64,000 nucleotides of DNA, from contig NZ_GL877879.1 in assembly GCF_000194155.1 (NCBI RefSeq), positions 570,634 to 634,633 on the forward strand. The letters run 5' to 3'. The notes beneath the pieces are model-generated. The model made no database searches. It saw only the letters and a program-made list of their open reading frames with translations, and was not told where the DNA came from. Shown piece by piece: positions 1-10,161 of the stretch. Both the position numbers and the translations under genes were made by a program. The stretch is from Saccharopolyspora spinosa NRRL 18395 (GTDB lineage Bacteria > Actinomycetota > Actinomycetes > Mycobacteriales > Pseudonocardiaceae). Positions within the stretch are counted from its first letter, which is position 1, and every line of letters begins with the position of its first letter.

Positions 1-559
1 CCCGGCGATGCTGGACAGCGCGCTGCGGGGGCTCAGGAATCGGCGTCCAGGTCGCGCTGCACGCCGCACCCTCATCGAGGCCGGGTCCTACGAGCCACCC
101 TGGCGGCCGTAAACGGCCGCTTGATCAGTGCTTTCACGTCGATGGCGCCGGTTGGCGCAGCTTCAAGGACAAGGAAGGGGCTGGCTTCCACGGCCTCCGC
201 GACACCCCGAAAGTGCTCGCGGTCGTGGTCGGGTGCGGCGCTCGCGGAATCCGCGCAATTAGTCCGTTAGTCCGTTCTGGCCGGCAGGGTGCGTTTTCTC
301 GTGAGGCGCGGGATGTGCGGTTCCGGCGGTCGTTGATGGTCGCGCGGGCGTCCGAACGGGTGTGGGAACGATCACTGCATCGGTTGCGGAATCGATCGTG
401 TAGCACCATCGATTCGGCGTCCGTTCGGATCCCGTTTACCGTCGTACGCGTGGTTGGCGCCACCAATCGTGTCACGCCGGCCGTCCAACCCGTACCGTCC
501 GGCGAACAGCCGGAGAAGTCGAGTCGTGCCGCTGCCGGGCGAGTCATGGAGGAAAAAGC
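1..559. other. left-edge stretch without a supported gene
   Basis: No gene could be supported before pdxH. A plus-strand frame is open from the left edge (base 2) to a TAA at 110-112 and could be the tail of an upstream gene, but it is arginine-rich with no recognisable family. Short overlapping frames from 134 onwards on both strands look like compositional artefacts. The last 20 bases hold the pdxH ribosome-binding site. Confidence 0.4.
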
Positions 560-1213
560 ATGTCGGAGACCAACGTCGCGTTGCCGTCCATGCGGGTGTC
601 CTACGAGGCCGGGGCGCTGAACGAGTCGTCGCTCGCCGCCACCTGGTACGAGCAGCTCCAGCTGTGGTTCGACGAAGCGGTGCGGGCCGACCTCATCGAG
701 CCGAACGCGATGGTGCTGGCCACGGCCGACACCAACGGCATCCCGTCCTCTCGCACCGTGCTCTGCAAGGGCTTCGACGAGCGCGGCGTGGTGTTCTTCA
801 CCAACTACACCTCGGCGAAGAGCCACGACCTCAAGGCCACCCAGGTGGCCGCCGCGACCTTCCCGTGGCTGGGCCTGCAGCGCCAGGTCAACGTGCGCGG
901 CACGGTGGAGAAGGTGTCGTCCGCCGAGACCGCCGAGTACTGGGCGGAGCGCCCGCGTGGCTCCCAGCTGGGTGCCTGGGCGTCGCCGCAGTCGCAGGTG
1001 GTCGCCGGCCGCGAGGCGCTGAAGTCGTCGCTGAGCGGCATCCAGCGACGCTTCGCCGACGCCGAGAAGGTGCCGGTGCCGCCGCACTGGGGCGGTTGGC
1101 GGATCCGCCCGGATTACGTGGAGTTCTGGCAGGGCCGCCCGGACCGCCTGCACGACCGTTTGCGCTTCCGTCGCTCCAACGACCTCTGGACCGTCGAGCG
1201 CCTCGCACCCTGA
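560..1213 (+). CDS. pdxH: pyridoxamine/pyridoxine 5'-phosphate oxidase
   Basis: FMN-dependent cytosolic enzyme that oxidises pyridoxamine- or pyridoxine-5'-phosphate to pyridoxal-5'-phosphate, the last step of B6 salvage. The 217-residue length is standard. Recognisable family segments are the N-terminal MRVSYEAGAL stretch, the FMN-binding SSRTVLCKGFDERGVVFFTN region, the RGTVEKV strand, the SQLGAWASPQSQV loop and the C-terminal WGGWRIRPDYVEFWQG signature with RLHDR shortly after. The ATG follows a GGAGGAAAAAGC ribosome-binding site. In actinobacteria pdxH commonly lies near citrate synthase genes; here gltA is 7.5 kb downstream, separated by transport and catabolic genes. It appears to be monocistronic. 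Confidence 0.97.
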   Translation: MSETNVALPSMRVSYEAGALNESSLAATWYEQLQLWFDEAVRADLIEPNAMVLATADTNGIPSSRTVLCKGFDERGVVFFTNYTSAKSHDLKATQVAAATFPWLGLQRQVNVRGTVEKVSSAETAEYWAERPRGSQLGAWASPQSQVVAGREALKSSLSGIQRRFADAEKVPVPPHWGGWRIRPDYVEFWQGRPDRLHDRLRFRRSNDLWTVERLAP

Positions 1214-1518
1214 GCTGCATCACCCGGGCGGTGCGCAGTTCTTGCGAGGAAATGCGCACCACCCGGGTCTGAATGGCAGCGGCGCCGAAGCGCCACCTCA
1301 CAGGGGGTGGAGGTCGGGCGAGGGGTTGGCGCGATTTTTCGAGAAATCGCGTCCTGCATCGGCCAGGCCGGCGTTTCCGCAGGTGGTCGAAGCCGTGTTG
1401 GTCCTAACCAATTTTGGGGTGGGTTTTGTCCGGTTCGGCGGAAACCCGTTAGACTTCGGTCACATGGGCCCGGAAATAACATGCCGTTAGCCTGTCTAAT
1501 CGCTAGGGTTTTGCATCC
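1214..1518. other. intergenic region between pdxH and the MFS gene, with a palindrome
   Basis: No gene is supported. At 1330-1351 there is a near-palindrome with 8-base arms CGCGATTT and AAATCGCG around a TTCGAG centre. It resembles the dispersed GCAATTTC/GAAATTGC-type palindromes elsewhere in the window. The final 60 bases (TAGACT near 1450 and TAGGGT near 1505) could hold the promoter of the downstream transporter; this is only a guess from hexamer resemblance. Confidence 0.4.
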
Positions 1519-2817
1519 GTGCAACCCAGCAGCGGAGCCCGGACCAAGTCCCGTCGATCCATCAGATCCCTGCTGAGCAAGGCCCTCCTCGACACCAGGC
1601 CGCTGAAGTACCCGGCGTACCGCCGCCTGTGGTTGTCCAACATCGTCACCGCCGTCGGCGCGCAGTTCTCCGCGGTCGCGGTGCCCAAGCAGCTCTACGA
1701 CATCACCGGCTCCTCCGCCTACGTCGGCCTCGCCGGGATCTTCGGCCTGGTGCCGCTGCTGGTGTTCGGGCTGTGGGGCGGCGCGATCGCGGACACCGTC
1801 GACCGCCGCAAGCTGCTGCTGATCACCAACGGCGGCCTGGCGGGCAGCTCTGTGCTGCTGTGGTTGGTGGCCGCGGCGGACGTCAGGTCGGTTTGGCTCG
1901 TGCTGGTGCTCTTCGCCGCGCAGCAGACGTTCTTCGCCGTGAACATGCCGACTCGCGGCGCCGCGATCGCCCGGCTGATCCCGGTGCACCTGCTGCCGTC
2001 GGCGCAGGCGCTCGGGTCCACCGTTTTCCAGCTCGGTTCGATCATCGGGCCGTTGCTGGCCGGTGTGCTGCTGCCGATGCTGGGACTTTCGGTGCTGTAC
2101 CTGGTCGACGCGGTGGCGTTGTGCGCGGCGCTGTGGGCGGTGTTCCGGTTGCCGCCGCTGCCGCCGCAGGAAGGCGCCCCGAAGCGCGCCGGGCTGCGCG
2201 CGGTGCTGGACGGATTCCGCTACCTGGCAATGCATTCCGTGCTGCTGGCGTCGTTCCTGATGGACATCATCGCGATGGTGTTCGGCATGCCGCGCGCGCT
2301 GTTCCCGGAGATGGCGGAGCGCACCTTCGGCGATCCGCCGGGCGGCGGCGCGGCGCTGGGCTGGCTGTTCGCGGCGATCCCGCTGGGCGCGTTCGCGTTC
2401 GGCGTGTTCTCCGGCTGGCTGCACCGGATCACGCGGCACGGCGTCGGCGTCACCGCCGGGGTAGTCGCGTGGGGCATCGCGGTGATCGGGTTCGGTTTGG
2501 CCGATTCGCTGTGGCTGGCGGTGCTGTTCCTGGCCCTGGGCGGCGGGGCGGACCTGGTGAGCGTGGTCTACCGGGGTTCGATCATGCAGGCCGCGGCCAC
2601 GGACGAGATGCGCGGCCGCATCCAGGGCGCGTTCACCGTCGTCGTCGCCGGTGGGCCGCGGCTGGCCGACACGCTGCACGGCTTGGCGGGCGCGGCGGTC
2701 GGCACCTCGACCACCATCGTCGCGGGCGGGGCCCTGGTCGTCGTCGGCGCGGTGGTCGCGGCGGTCCTGCTGCCCGCGTTCTGGCGCTACCGATCCCCGG
2801 CCGCCGAGCAGGCATGA
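1519..2817 (+). CDS. MFS transporter, EntS/MFS_3-like exporter
   Basis: Twelve-helix inner-membrane transporter of the major facilitator superfamily, 432 residues. The N-terminus (residues about 25-45, YPAYRRLWLSNIVTAVGAQF) and the loop 2-3 motif GGAIADTVDRRKLLLITN are typical of the EntS/MFS_3 subgroup, which exports siderophores or small drugs. The hydrophobic segments alternate regularly to the end with no truncation. The GTG start was chosen because it is the first in frame and leaves a normal short cytoplasmic N-terminus; no strong ribosome-binding site is visible, so a leaderless transcript is possible. No adjacent biosynthetic gene suggests a substrate. Confidence 0.85.
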   Translation: MQPSSGARTKSRRSIRSLLSKALLDTRPLKYPAYRRLWLSNIVTAVGAQFSAVAVPKQLYDITGSSAYVGLAGIFGLVPLLVFGLWGGAIADTVDRRKLLLITNGGLAGSSVLLWLVAAADVRSVWLVLVLFAAQQTFFAVNMPTRGAAIARLIPVHLLPSAQALGSTVFQLGSIIGPLLAGVLLPMLGLSVLYLVDAVALCAALWAVFRLPPLPPQEGAPKRAGLRAVLDGFRYLAMHSVLLASFLMDIIAMVFGMPRALFPEMAERTFGDPPGGGAALGWLFAAIPLGAFAFGVFSGWLHRITRHGVGVTAGVVAWGIAVIGFGLADSLWLAVLFLALGGGADLVSVVYRGSIMQAAATDEMRGRIQGAFTVVVAGGPRLADTLHGLAGAAVGTSTTIVAGGALVVVGAVVAAVLLPAFWRYRSPAAEQA

Positions 2818-2922
2818 CGGCGCCGGAATGGGCACCTTGCCCCGTTTGATCCGGCCGCCGGAGTGCGGTTCGACCAGGGGTGGGCAGACAACTGGACGAA
2901 CCAACCTGCACACTTCTCTGCT

Positions 2923-4317
2923 ATGGCCAACGAACAGACCGTGAACGACGCTGCGCCCGGCGGTGCGCAGGAGCCTGGCCTCAAAAAGGTGATGGGCCCG
3001 AAACTGCTGCTCTTTTTCGTGGTCGGAGACATCCTCGGCACCACGATCTACTCGCTGACCGGTAAGGTCGCCGGCTTGGTCGGCGGGGCGCTGTGGATCC
3101 CGTTCCTGGTCTCGTTCGTGGTCGCCTTCCTGACCGCGTTCAGCTACCTGGAACTGGTCGGAAAGTACCCGAAGGCGGGCGGCGCGCCGCTCTACGTCCA
3201 CAAGGCGTTCGGCATCCATTTCCTGACGTTCCTCATCGCGTTCGCGGTGATGTGCTCGGGCATCACGTCCGCCTCGTCGGCCGCACAAGCGTTCAGCGGT
3301 GACTACCTGGACGCGATCTTCGGCGAGGGCGTGCCGTCCTTGCTGGTGGCGTTGGGCTTCGTGCTGCTGCTGGCGGCGGTCAACTTCCGCGGCGTCGGCG
3401 AGTCGGTGAAGATGAACGTGGTGCTGACCTGCATCGAGCTCACCGGCCTGCTGATCGTGATCGCGTGCGGCCTGTGGGCGATCTTCGTCGGCAACAGCAA
3501 CGCGGACCTGGTTCCGGACCCGAGCCGGTTGGGCCAGCTCAACACCGAGACCACGCCGCTGCTGGCGATCACGTCGGCGACCGCGCTGGCGTTCTTCGCG
3601 ATGGTGGGCTTCGAGGACTCGGTGAACATGGCCGAGGAGACCCGCGACCCCACCAAGAACTTCCCGCGCGCCCTGCTCGTCGGTCTGACCATCACGGCGT
3701 CGATCTATCTGGTGATCGCGCTGATCACCTCCACGCTGGTGCCCACCGACGAGTTGGCCGGGTCGAGCGGGCCGCTGCTGCTCGTGGTGCAGGCCGCGGC
3801 GCCGTGGTTCCCGCCGGTCGTCTTCTCGATCATCGCGCTGTTCGCGGTGACGAACAGTGCGCTGATCAACATGCTGATGGCCAGCCGCCTGGTCTACGGA
3901 ATGGCGAACGAGGGCATCGTCCCGGCGGTGTTCGGCAAGGTGCACCGGGCCCGGCGGACCCCGTGGGTGTCGATCCTGTTCACCAGCATCATCGCGTTGA
4001 TCCTGGTGAGCCTCCTGGACATCGGTTCGCTGGGCAGCACCACGTCACTGCTGTTGCTGGCGGTGTTCGCGGTGGTCAACGTGGCGGTTCTGGTGCTGCG
4101 CAAGGACAAGGTGCAGCACGAGCACTTCAAGGCGCCCACCTGGGTCCCGGTGCTGGGCGCGATCCTCTGCGCGTTCTTCGCCAGTCCGCTCTCGGGCCGT
4201 CCGGCGACCGAGTACTACATCGCCGGGGCGCTGCTGGGAATCGGCGTGATCTTCTGGCTGATCAACTACTTCATCAAGGGCCAGACCAAGTTTGATGCCG
4301 AGGCGTTGAACAAGTGA
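2923..4317 (+). CDS. APC-superfamily amino-acid permease
   Basis: Amino acid/polyamine/organocation permease with about 12 membrane helices, 464 residues from this start. The first helix carries the APC glycine-rich motif GDILGTTIYSLTGKVAG. The helix 6 region ITSATALAFFAMVGFEDSVN followed by MAEETRDP matches the family's conserved FxxxGFE.....E..P pattern. Frame-compatible GTG 2863 lies 20 codons upstream, but ATG 2923 was chosen because it gives the usual short hydrophilic N-terminus (MANEQTVNDA). The substrate cannot be read from sequence. It is followed at once by a 14-bp hairpin and then by an aldose epimerase gene, so it is probably its own transcription unit. Confidence 0.88.
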   Translation: MANEQTVNDAAPGGAQEPGLKKVMGPKLLLFFVVGDILGTTIYSLTGKVAGLVGGALWIPFLVSFVVAFLTAFSYLELVGKYPKAGGAPLYVHKAFGIHFLTFLIAFAVMCSGITSASSAAQAFSGDYLDAIFGEGVPSLLVALGFVLLLAAVNFRGVGESVKMNVVLTCIELTGLLIVIACGLWAIFVGNSNADLVPDPSRLGQLNTETTPLLAITSATALAFFAMVGFEDSVNMAEETRDPTKNFPRALLVGLTITASIYLVIALITSTLVPTDELAGSSGPLLLVVQAAAPWFPPVVFSIIALFAVTNSALINMLMASRLVYGMANEGIVPAVFGKVHRARRTPWVSILFTSIIALILVSLLDIGSLGSTTSLLLLAVFAVVNVAVLVLRKDKVQHEHFKAPTWVPVLGAILCAFFASPLSGRPATEYYIAGALLGIGVIFWLINYFIKGQTKFDAEALNK

Positions 4318-4321
4318 GTCC

Positions 4322-4353
4322 CGATCGGGTCACCGTTCGCGGTGACCCGATCG
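4322..4353 (+). terminator. 14-bp stem with TTCG tetraloop after the permease gene
   Basis: Perfect inverted repeat: arms 4322-4335 and 4340-4353 around the tetraloop TTCG, five bases after the permease stop codon. There is no T-tract, as is common for actinobacterial terminators. It argues against an epimerase start inside the hairpin at 4342. Confidence 0.75.
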
Positions 4354-4377
4354 CCGCACCGGCCGTACAGTTGGCAG

Positions 4378-5298
4378 GTGCATGATCCTGTTCCTATTAC
4401 CGGACGGCAGTTCGAGATCACGTCCGGAGCCTCGCGCGCCGTGATCACAGAAGTCGGTGCGGCGCTTCGGGTCTTCGAGGTCGACGGCGTGCCGTACGCG
4501 GAGACCTATGATGCGGACCAGCTGCCGCCGGCCGGTGCCGGCGGAGTTCTGGTGCCGTGGCCGAACCGGGTCGCCGACGGGCGCTGGCGGTTCGACGGCG
4601 AACCGCAGCAGTTGGCGCTGACCGAGCCCGCGCGGCACAACGCGATCCACGGCCTGTTACGGCACACCGCGTGGACCCTCGTCGAGCACGCCGAGTCCAC
4701 GGTGGTCCTGCACGCGATGGTGCCCGCGCAGCCGGGATGGCCGGTGCCGCTGCTGACGTCCATCGGGTACGCCCTGGACGCGGACGGCCTGACGGTGACG
4801 CACACCGTGGAGAACCTGGGGTCGCGGGCGGTTCCGTTCGGGGTCGGCGTGCATCCCTACCCGCGCGCCGGCCACGCCGAAAGCGACGACTGCACACTCC
4901 GGCTGGCGGCGTCCACGGTGCTGCCGGTGGACGCGGAGCGGCTGCTCCCGGCGCGCCCGCCGCGTGCCCTGCAGGGCGACGAGATGGACTTCCGCACCGG
5001 GCGCAGGCTGGCCGGTGTGCTGCTCGACACGGCTTTCGGCGGCGCGACCCCGGCGCTGGGCGACGAGTTCGTGCGGCACACGCTCACCGATCGGAGCGGG
5101 CACGGCGTCCAACTCTGGGCCGACCCGGTGTTCAAGTGGGTGCAGGTCTACACGGCGGACGACTTCCCGGGCCGGGGCAGGGCGATCGCGATCGAGCCGA
5201 TGACCTGCCCGCCGAACGCGTTGAACTCCGGCGAAGATCTCCTGGTCCTGCAACCCGGCGAGAACTGGATCGGCCACTGGGGCCTCAACCCGTTCTGA
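4378..5298 (+). CDS. aldose 1-epimerase family protein (mutarotase)
   Basis: Galactose-mutarotase-like beta-sandwich enzyme interconverting anomers of a hexose or related sugar; 306 residues from GTG 4378. Seen are GGVLVPWPNRVADGRW (substrate loop), NAIHGLLRH (conserved histidine), the FGVGVHPYPRAG strand with the second conserved histidine, and the C-terminal IAIEPMTCPPNALNSGEDL segment, which provides the conserved glutamate. GTG 4342 extends the frame by 12 codons but would lie inside the terminator hairpin, so 4378 is preferred. It is convergent with the acyl-CoA dehydrogenase and separated from it by a strong hairpin. Confidence 0.88.
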   Translation: MHDPVPITGRQFEITSGASRAVITEVGAALRVFEVDGVPYAETYDADQLPPAGAGGVLVPWPNRVADGRWRFDGEPQQLALTEPARHNAIHGLLRHTAWTLVEHAESTVVLHAMVPAQPGWPVPLLTSIGYALDADGLTVTHTVENLGSRAVPFGVGVHPYPRAGHAESDDCTLRLAASTVLPVDAERLLPARPPRALQGDEMDFRTGRRLAGVLLDTAFGGATPALGDEFVRHTLTDRSGHGVQLWADPVFKWVQVYTADDFPGRGRAIAIEPMTCPPNALNSGEDLLVLQPGENWIGHWGLNPF

Positions 5299-5401
5299 CA
5301 CCAAATCCCTTCCGCAGCGCGGAACCCTGGTTCCCCTGTCCGCAATTCCGATGAGTGTTTTCCAACCTCTTGTTGTGTTGCGGTGCGGGTGGCCGTCGCG
5401 G

Positions 5402-5437
5402 ACCTCCGGGGTGCCGGGTGCGCGGCACCCCGGAGGT
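5402..5437. terminator. bidirectional hairpin between convergent genes
   Basis: Perfect 14-bp inverted repeat, arms 5402-5415 (ACCTCCGGGGTGCC) and 5424-5437, with an 8-base loop. It sits between the ends of the epimerase (5298) and the leftward acyl-CoA dehydrogenase (5480). A degenerate member of the ATTTTC..GAAATTGC palindrome group follows at 5452-5471. Confidence 0.75.
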
Positions 5438-5479
5438 TGTGGATACCTGCCGCATTTTCCATTGAAATTGCGGACGGAG

Positions 5480-6625
5480 TCAGGACTTCTCGAGGTGGCG
5501 GGCGATCAGCATGCGTTGGATCTGGTTGGTGCCTTCGAAGATCTGCAGGACCTTCGCTTCGCGCATGTATCGCTCCGCCGGGAAATCCCGGGTGTAGCCC
5601 GCGCCGCCGAGCACCTGGACCGCGTCGGTGGTCACCTTCATCGCCGCGTCCGTCGCGACGAGCTTCGCCACCGATGCCTGCTGCCCGAACGGCAGCCCGG
5701 CGTCCCGGCGCCGCGCGCCGTCGAGGTACGTCGCTCGCGCCGAGTGCACGGCCGCGGCCATGTCCGCGAGCAGGAACTCCAACCCCTGGAATTCGATGAT
5801 CGGCCGCCCGAACTGCTGCCGCTGCTTGGCGTAGTCCACCGCGAGGTCCAGCGCCGCCTGCGCCAACCCGACCGCGCAAGCTGCGATGCCGAGACGGCCG
5901 GAGTCCAGCGCCGACAGCGCGATCTTCAGCCCCTGGCCTTCGGATCCGACGAGCCGCTCGGCGGGCACCCGCGCGTCCTCGAAGTACAGCGGCGTGGTCG
6001 GTGAGCCGGTGAGCCCCATCTTGTGCTCGGGCGGGCCCGCGGAAAGCCCCGGTGTGGCGGCGTCGACGAGCAGGCAGCTGATGCCGAGCGGCCCGTCGTC
6101 CGAGGTCCGGGCCATGAGCGTGTAGAAGTCCGCGATCCCGCCGTGGGTGATCCAGGCCTTGGCGCCGTTGACGGCGTACGAGTCGTCCTGGCGCACGGCC
6201 CGGGTGCTCAGCGCCGCCGCGTCGGAGCCGGCGTGCGGCTCGGACAGCGCGTACGCGCCGAGCAGTTCGCCGCCGATCATCCCCGGCAGCCACCGGGACT
6301 GCTGCTCCGCGCTGCCGAAGTACGCCAGCGGGTAGCAGCTCATGGTGTGCACCGAGAGCCCGACGCCGACGGTCATCCAAGCGCTGCTGAGCTCCTCGAG
6401 GACCTGCAGGTACACCTCGTACGGCTGGGCGCCGCCGCCGTGTTCCTCGGAGTACGGCAGGCCGAGGAAGCCGGACTCGCCGAGCAGGCGGAAGGCGTCG
6501 CGCGGGAACTTCTCCGCGGCTTCGTCGACGGCGGCCTGCGGGGCGAGCTGGTCGCGGGCGATTTCGCGAGTCAGCGCTAGCAGGTCGGTGGCTTCGGAAG
6601 TGGGAAGCAGGCGTTCAACGGGCAT
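5480..6625 (-). CDS. acyl-CoA dehydrogenase
   Basis: FAD flavoprotein catalysing alpha,beta-dehydrogenation of an acyl-CoA, 381 residues, the usual length. Family marks are AYALSEPHAGSDAAAL (signature 1), KAWITHGGIADFY, HKMGLTGSPT, the LADMAAAVHSAR helix, QVLGGAGYTRDFPAERYMR (signature 2) and the C-terminal IFEGTNQIQRMLIARHL carrying the catalytic glutamate of short/medium-chain enzymes. ATG 6625 is preceded on the coding strand by CAGGAG at a usable distance; upstream in-frame codons run into the divergent regulator's promoter. It is divergent from a TetR gene, and a palindromic operator lies between them. The likely role is fatty-acid or branched-chain acyl-CoA oxidation. Confidence 0.94.
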   Translation of the reverse strand: MPVERLLPTSEATDLLALTREIARDQLAPQAAVDEAAEKFPRDAFRLLGESGFLGLPYSEEHGGGAQPYEVYLQVLEELSSAWMTVGVGLSVHTMSCYPLAYFGSAEQQSRWLPGMIGGELLGAYALSEPHAGSDAAALSTRAVRQDDSYAVNGAKAWITHGGIADFYTLMARTSDDGPLGISCLLVDAATPGLSAGPPEHKMGLTGSPTTPLYFEDARVPAERLVGSEGQGLKIALSALDSGRLGIAACAVGLAQAALDLAVDYAKQRQQFGRPIIEFQGLEFLLADMAAAVHSARATYLDGARRRDAGLPFGQQASVAKLVATDAAMKVTTDAVQVLGGAGYTRDFPAERYMREAKVLQIFEGTNQIQRMLIARHLEKS

Positions 6626-6665
6626 GGCGGTTCGCGCTCCTGAGACCATTGTGACAGCTGCCGAT

Positions 6666-6683
6666 AGTACTGCTTTCAGTACT
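6666..6683. promoter_or_regulatory. palindromic operator between acyl-CoA dehydrogenase and TetR genes
   Basis: Perfect inverted repeat AGTACTG-CTTT-CAGTACT in the 139-base divergent intergenic region. A third half-site CAGTACC lies at 6697-6703. On the minus strand a TACTAT hexamer overlapping the left arm could be the -10 of the dehydrogenase. The site is a natural target for the adjacent TetR repressor; binding is inferred. Confidence 0.6.
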
Positions 6684-6764
6684 GTAGAGCGTTCATCAGT
6701 ACCGTGGAAGTTCAGGGCGGAAACTTTGGGCAACTGTTCGCGGGGCTGTGGCAGGCTTCCACCG

Positions 6765-7364
6765 ATGACCACCTCCGAAGGCCGTCGTCGGCCGGTGAAC
6801 GCGCGGCGGGCCGAGCTGCTGGATCGGCTGCGCGACCTTTTCCTCGCGGAGGGGTTCGCGCACTTCACGCTGGACGACCTCGCCGGTCGGCTGCACTGCT
6901 CCAAGTCGACGCTGTACACCCTGGCGGGCAGCAAGGAGCAGCTCGCGGTCCGCGTCGTCGCGCACTACTTCAAGGGCGCCACGCGGCAGGTCGAGCAGCG
7001 GGTCGCGGCCACCGACGACGTGCGGGAGGAGGTGCGGCTTTACCTGGAGGCGGCGGCCGAGGCGCTGCGGCCGGCGTCCCGCGAGTTCATCGACGACATG
7101 GCCGCCAACATCGCGACCCGCGCGACCTACGAGGCCAACGCGCACGCGGCCGCCGACCGGATCCGCGGCCTCATCCGCGAGGGCGTGCGCCAGGGCGTGT
7201 TCCGGGAGGTGCACGCGGGGTTCGTCGGCGAGATGGTCGGCCGCACCATTGTCGGCATCCAGCGTGGGGAGATCGGCGAGCGCACCGGCCTGTCGGACGC
7301 GGCGGCCTTCGCCGCGCTGTCGCAATTCCTGCTCGGCGGGCTGACCGCCGGGCCGGAGGTCTAG
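6765..7364 (+). CDS. TetR-family transcriptional regulator
   Basis: 199 residues with an N-terminal helix-turn-helix (about residues 10-57; LFLAEGFAHFTLDDLAGRLH, then CSKSTLYTLAGSKEQL) and a C-terminal ligand-binding domain ending in a TetR_C-like GEIGERTGLSDAAAFAALSQ stretch. Longer in-frame extensions back to 6342 lie antisense to the dehydrogenase and are rejected; ATG 6765 gives a standard TetR N-terminus. It is divergent from the acyl-CoA dehydrogenase with an AGTACTG palindrome between, suggesting autoregulation and control of the dehydrogenase by an acyl-CoA ligand, by analogy with actinobacterial FadR/KstR-type regulators. A sugar kinase follows 17 bases after its stop and may be cotranscribed. 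Confidence 0.88.
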   Translation: MTTSEGRRRPVNARRAELLDRLRDLFLAEGFAHFTLDDLAGRLHCSKSTLYTLAGSKEQLAVRVVAHYFKGATRQVEQRVAATDDVREEVRLYLEAAAEALRPASREFIDDMAANIATRATYEANAHAAADRIRGLIREGVRQGVFREVHAGFVGEMVGRTIVGIQRGEIGERTGLSDAAAFAALSQFLLGGLTAGPEV

Positions 7365-7381
7365 TACACAGTGGAGGAAAT

Positions 7382-8308
7382 GTGATCGTCATCGGCGGTG
7401 AGGCGCTCGTCGACCTCGTCCCGGATCCGTCCACGGCGGACGGCGAACTCGGTCCGCTACACCCCCGGCTCGGCGGGGGTCCGTACAACGTCGCGATCGC
7501 GTTGGGGCGGCTGGGGATTCCGGCCGGGTTCTTCGCCCGGCTGTCCACCGACCAGTTCGGGGACAAGCTGTTAGAGCGGCTGCATCTCTCCAATGTGAAC
7601 GTCGAGCTGGTGGAGCGCGGCCCGGAGCCGACGACGCTGGCCGTGGTCGGGCTGGCCGAGAACGGGTCGGCCCGCTACAGCTTCCACACCGAAGGCACCG
7701 CCGCCCGCTTCGTCGCCGCCCGGCCGCTGCCGGAGCGGACCACCGCGGTCTGCCTGGGCACCCTCGGGATGGTGCTCGAACCCGGCGCCTCGGTGTACGA
7801 GGAGGTGCTGTTCCGGGAGGCCGAGCGGGGCCGGTTCATCGCGCTGGACCCGAACATCCGTGCCGACCTGATCGCCGACCCCGACGCCTACCGCGCGCGG
7901 TTCGCCTCCTGGCTGCCGTCGGTGGGGCTGCTGAAGGTCGCGGACGACGACGCCGAATGGCTGGCGGGCGACCAGGACGTGCTCGCGGCGGCCCGCGAGT
8001 GGCAGCAGCAAGGCCCGGCCGCCGTGGTGCTGACCAGGGGAGCCGACGGGCTGACGGCGGTGACCAGCGACGGTGAGGTGACGGTGCCGAGCGTGCGCGC
8101 CGAGGTGGTCGACACCATCGGCGCGGGCGACACCGTGCAGGCCGCCCTGCTGGCCTGGCTGCACCGCAACGACGCGCTGTCGGCGGACGCCGTACGGGCG
8201 CTTGATGGGGCGCAGTGGGAACGGGCGCTGCGGTTCGCCGCGGCCGCGGCTGCGGTCACCGTGTCCCGGCCGGGTGCCGAACCGCCGTGGGCCGCCGAGC
8301 TGTCATGA
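7382..8308 (+). CDS. PfkB-family carbohydrate kinase (fructokinase-like)
   Basis: Ribokinase-fold sugar kinase, 308 residues, phosphorylating a sugar such as fructose with ATP. The N-terminal signature GGGPYNVAIALGRLG, the central FIALDPNIRADLI and the C-terminal signature with catalytic Asp DTIGAGDTVQAALLAWL are all intact. GTG 7382 follows GGAGGA at 7373-7378, a strong ribosome-binding site. It lies 17 bases behind the TetR gene and could share its transcript. The sugar cannot be assigned; the aldose epimerase at 4.4 kb is the only other sugar gene nearby. Confidence 0.9.
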   Translation: MIVIGGEALVDLVPDPSTADGELGPLHPRLGGGPYNVAIALGRLGIPAGFFARLSTDQFGDKLLERLHLSNVNVELVERGPEPTTLAVVGLAENGSARYSFHTEGTAARFVAARPLPERTTAVCLGTLGMVLEPGASVYEEVLFREAERGRFIALDPNIRADLIADPDAYRARFASWLPSVGLLKVADDDAEWLAGDQDVLAAAREWQQQGPAAVVLTRGADGLTAVTSDGEVTVPSVRAEVVDTIGAGDTVQAALLAWLHRNDALSADAVRALDGAQWERALRFAAAAAAVTVSRPGAEPPWAAELS

Positions 8309-8694
8309 GGGACCGAAACCGGCTACGAAGTGCGCCAAGCCACCTTGTGAGGTAAACCGCGCAAGACCGAATGGCCCAAAGATGGGTAGCCCGATCGGAT
8401 GGGCTTGTTGGTCATAATGAACGGACCGCTCGGCTCCGGAGCGCCGAAATTCATCCGCTGCGATCGGCCCGATGTGATGTGATCGTGGTCCCACCTGCCA
8501 AAAAGCCGAAACGCGATAGCTGCGCAGGGGCCCCACTGCGGTCTAGCGTGACTAATGACAGGACCCCAACGGGGTGGTGCTGCGGCGGTTCGGACACCCC
8601 GACCGGCGCGCAGGCGACGACGCAGCCCTGCCGCTTGGCCGGGCAGCGCTGGTCGTCTTGATAGCGCACCCCGACGAGCGCGAGAGGTTCCCGA
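8309..8694. other. intergenic region upstream of citrate synthase
   Basis: No gene is supported in these 386 bases. They presumably hold the gltA promoter and leader. A weak hairpin of AGCCC/GGGCT type is present near 8390-8410 and a TAGCGT hexamer near 8544, neither strong enough to call. The GAGAGG ribosome-binding site lies just before 8695. Confidence 0.35.
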
Positions 8695-9999
<1,305 letters not shown>

Positions 10000-10045
10000 A
10001 TCGAAACCTGAATCCAGTCGGTAGCCGACGCGACCGACCCACCTG

Positions 10046-10085
10046 CGGCCCCGGACACCGGCCTCTCGGCCGGTCCCCGGGGCCG
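10046..10085. terminator. 18-bp stem hairpin between gltA and the ABC permease
   Basis: Inverted repeat with arms 10046-10063 and 10068-10085 around the loop TCTC, pairing at 16 of 18 positions (two mismatches inside). It is placed between convergent gene ends, so it probably works in both directions. No T-tract. Confidence 0.75.
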
Positions 10086-10161
10086 ATCCGTGTCTGAACA
10101 ACGGCTCGCCCTGCCGGTCCCAGTGCGATCTCAATGGAAGTCAGCGGTTCGAAATTGCGGT

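Noticed and set aside
1242..1490. An 82-codon plus-strand frame after pdxH
   Set aside because: No ribosome-binding site, no domain, and it spans an intergenic palindrome.
1114..3945. A 943-codon minus-strand open frame opposite the MFS and APC genes
   Set aside because: Its residues are mainly Arg, His, Gln and Asp, typical of the complement of GC-rich coding sequence, and it has no domain or ribosome-binding site; the plus-strand genes are clear transporters.
4342..4377. GTG 4342 as start of the aldose epimerase
   Set aside because: It falls in the stem of the permease terminator and adds 12 residues not needed by the fold.
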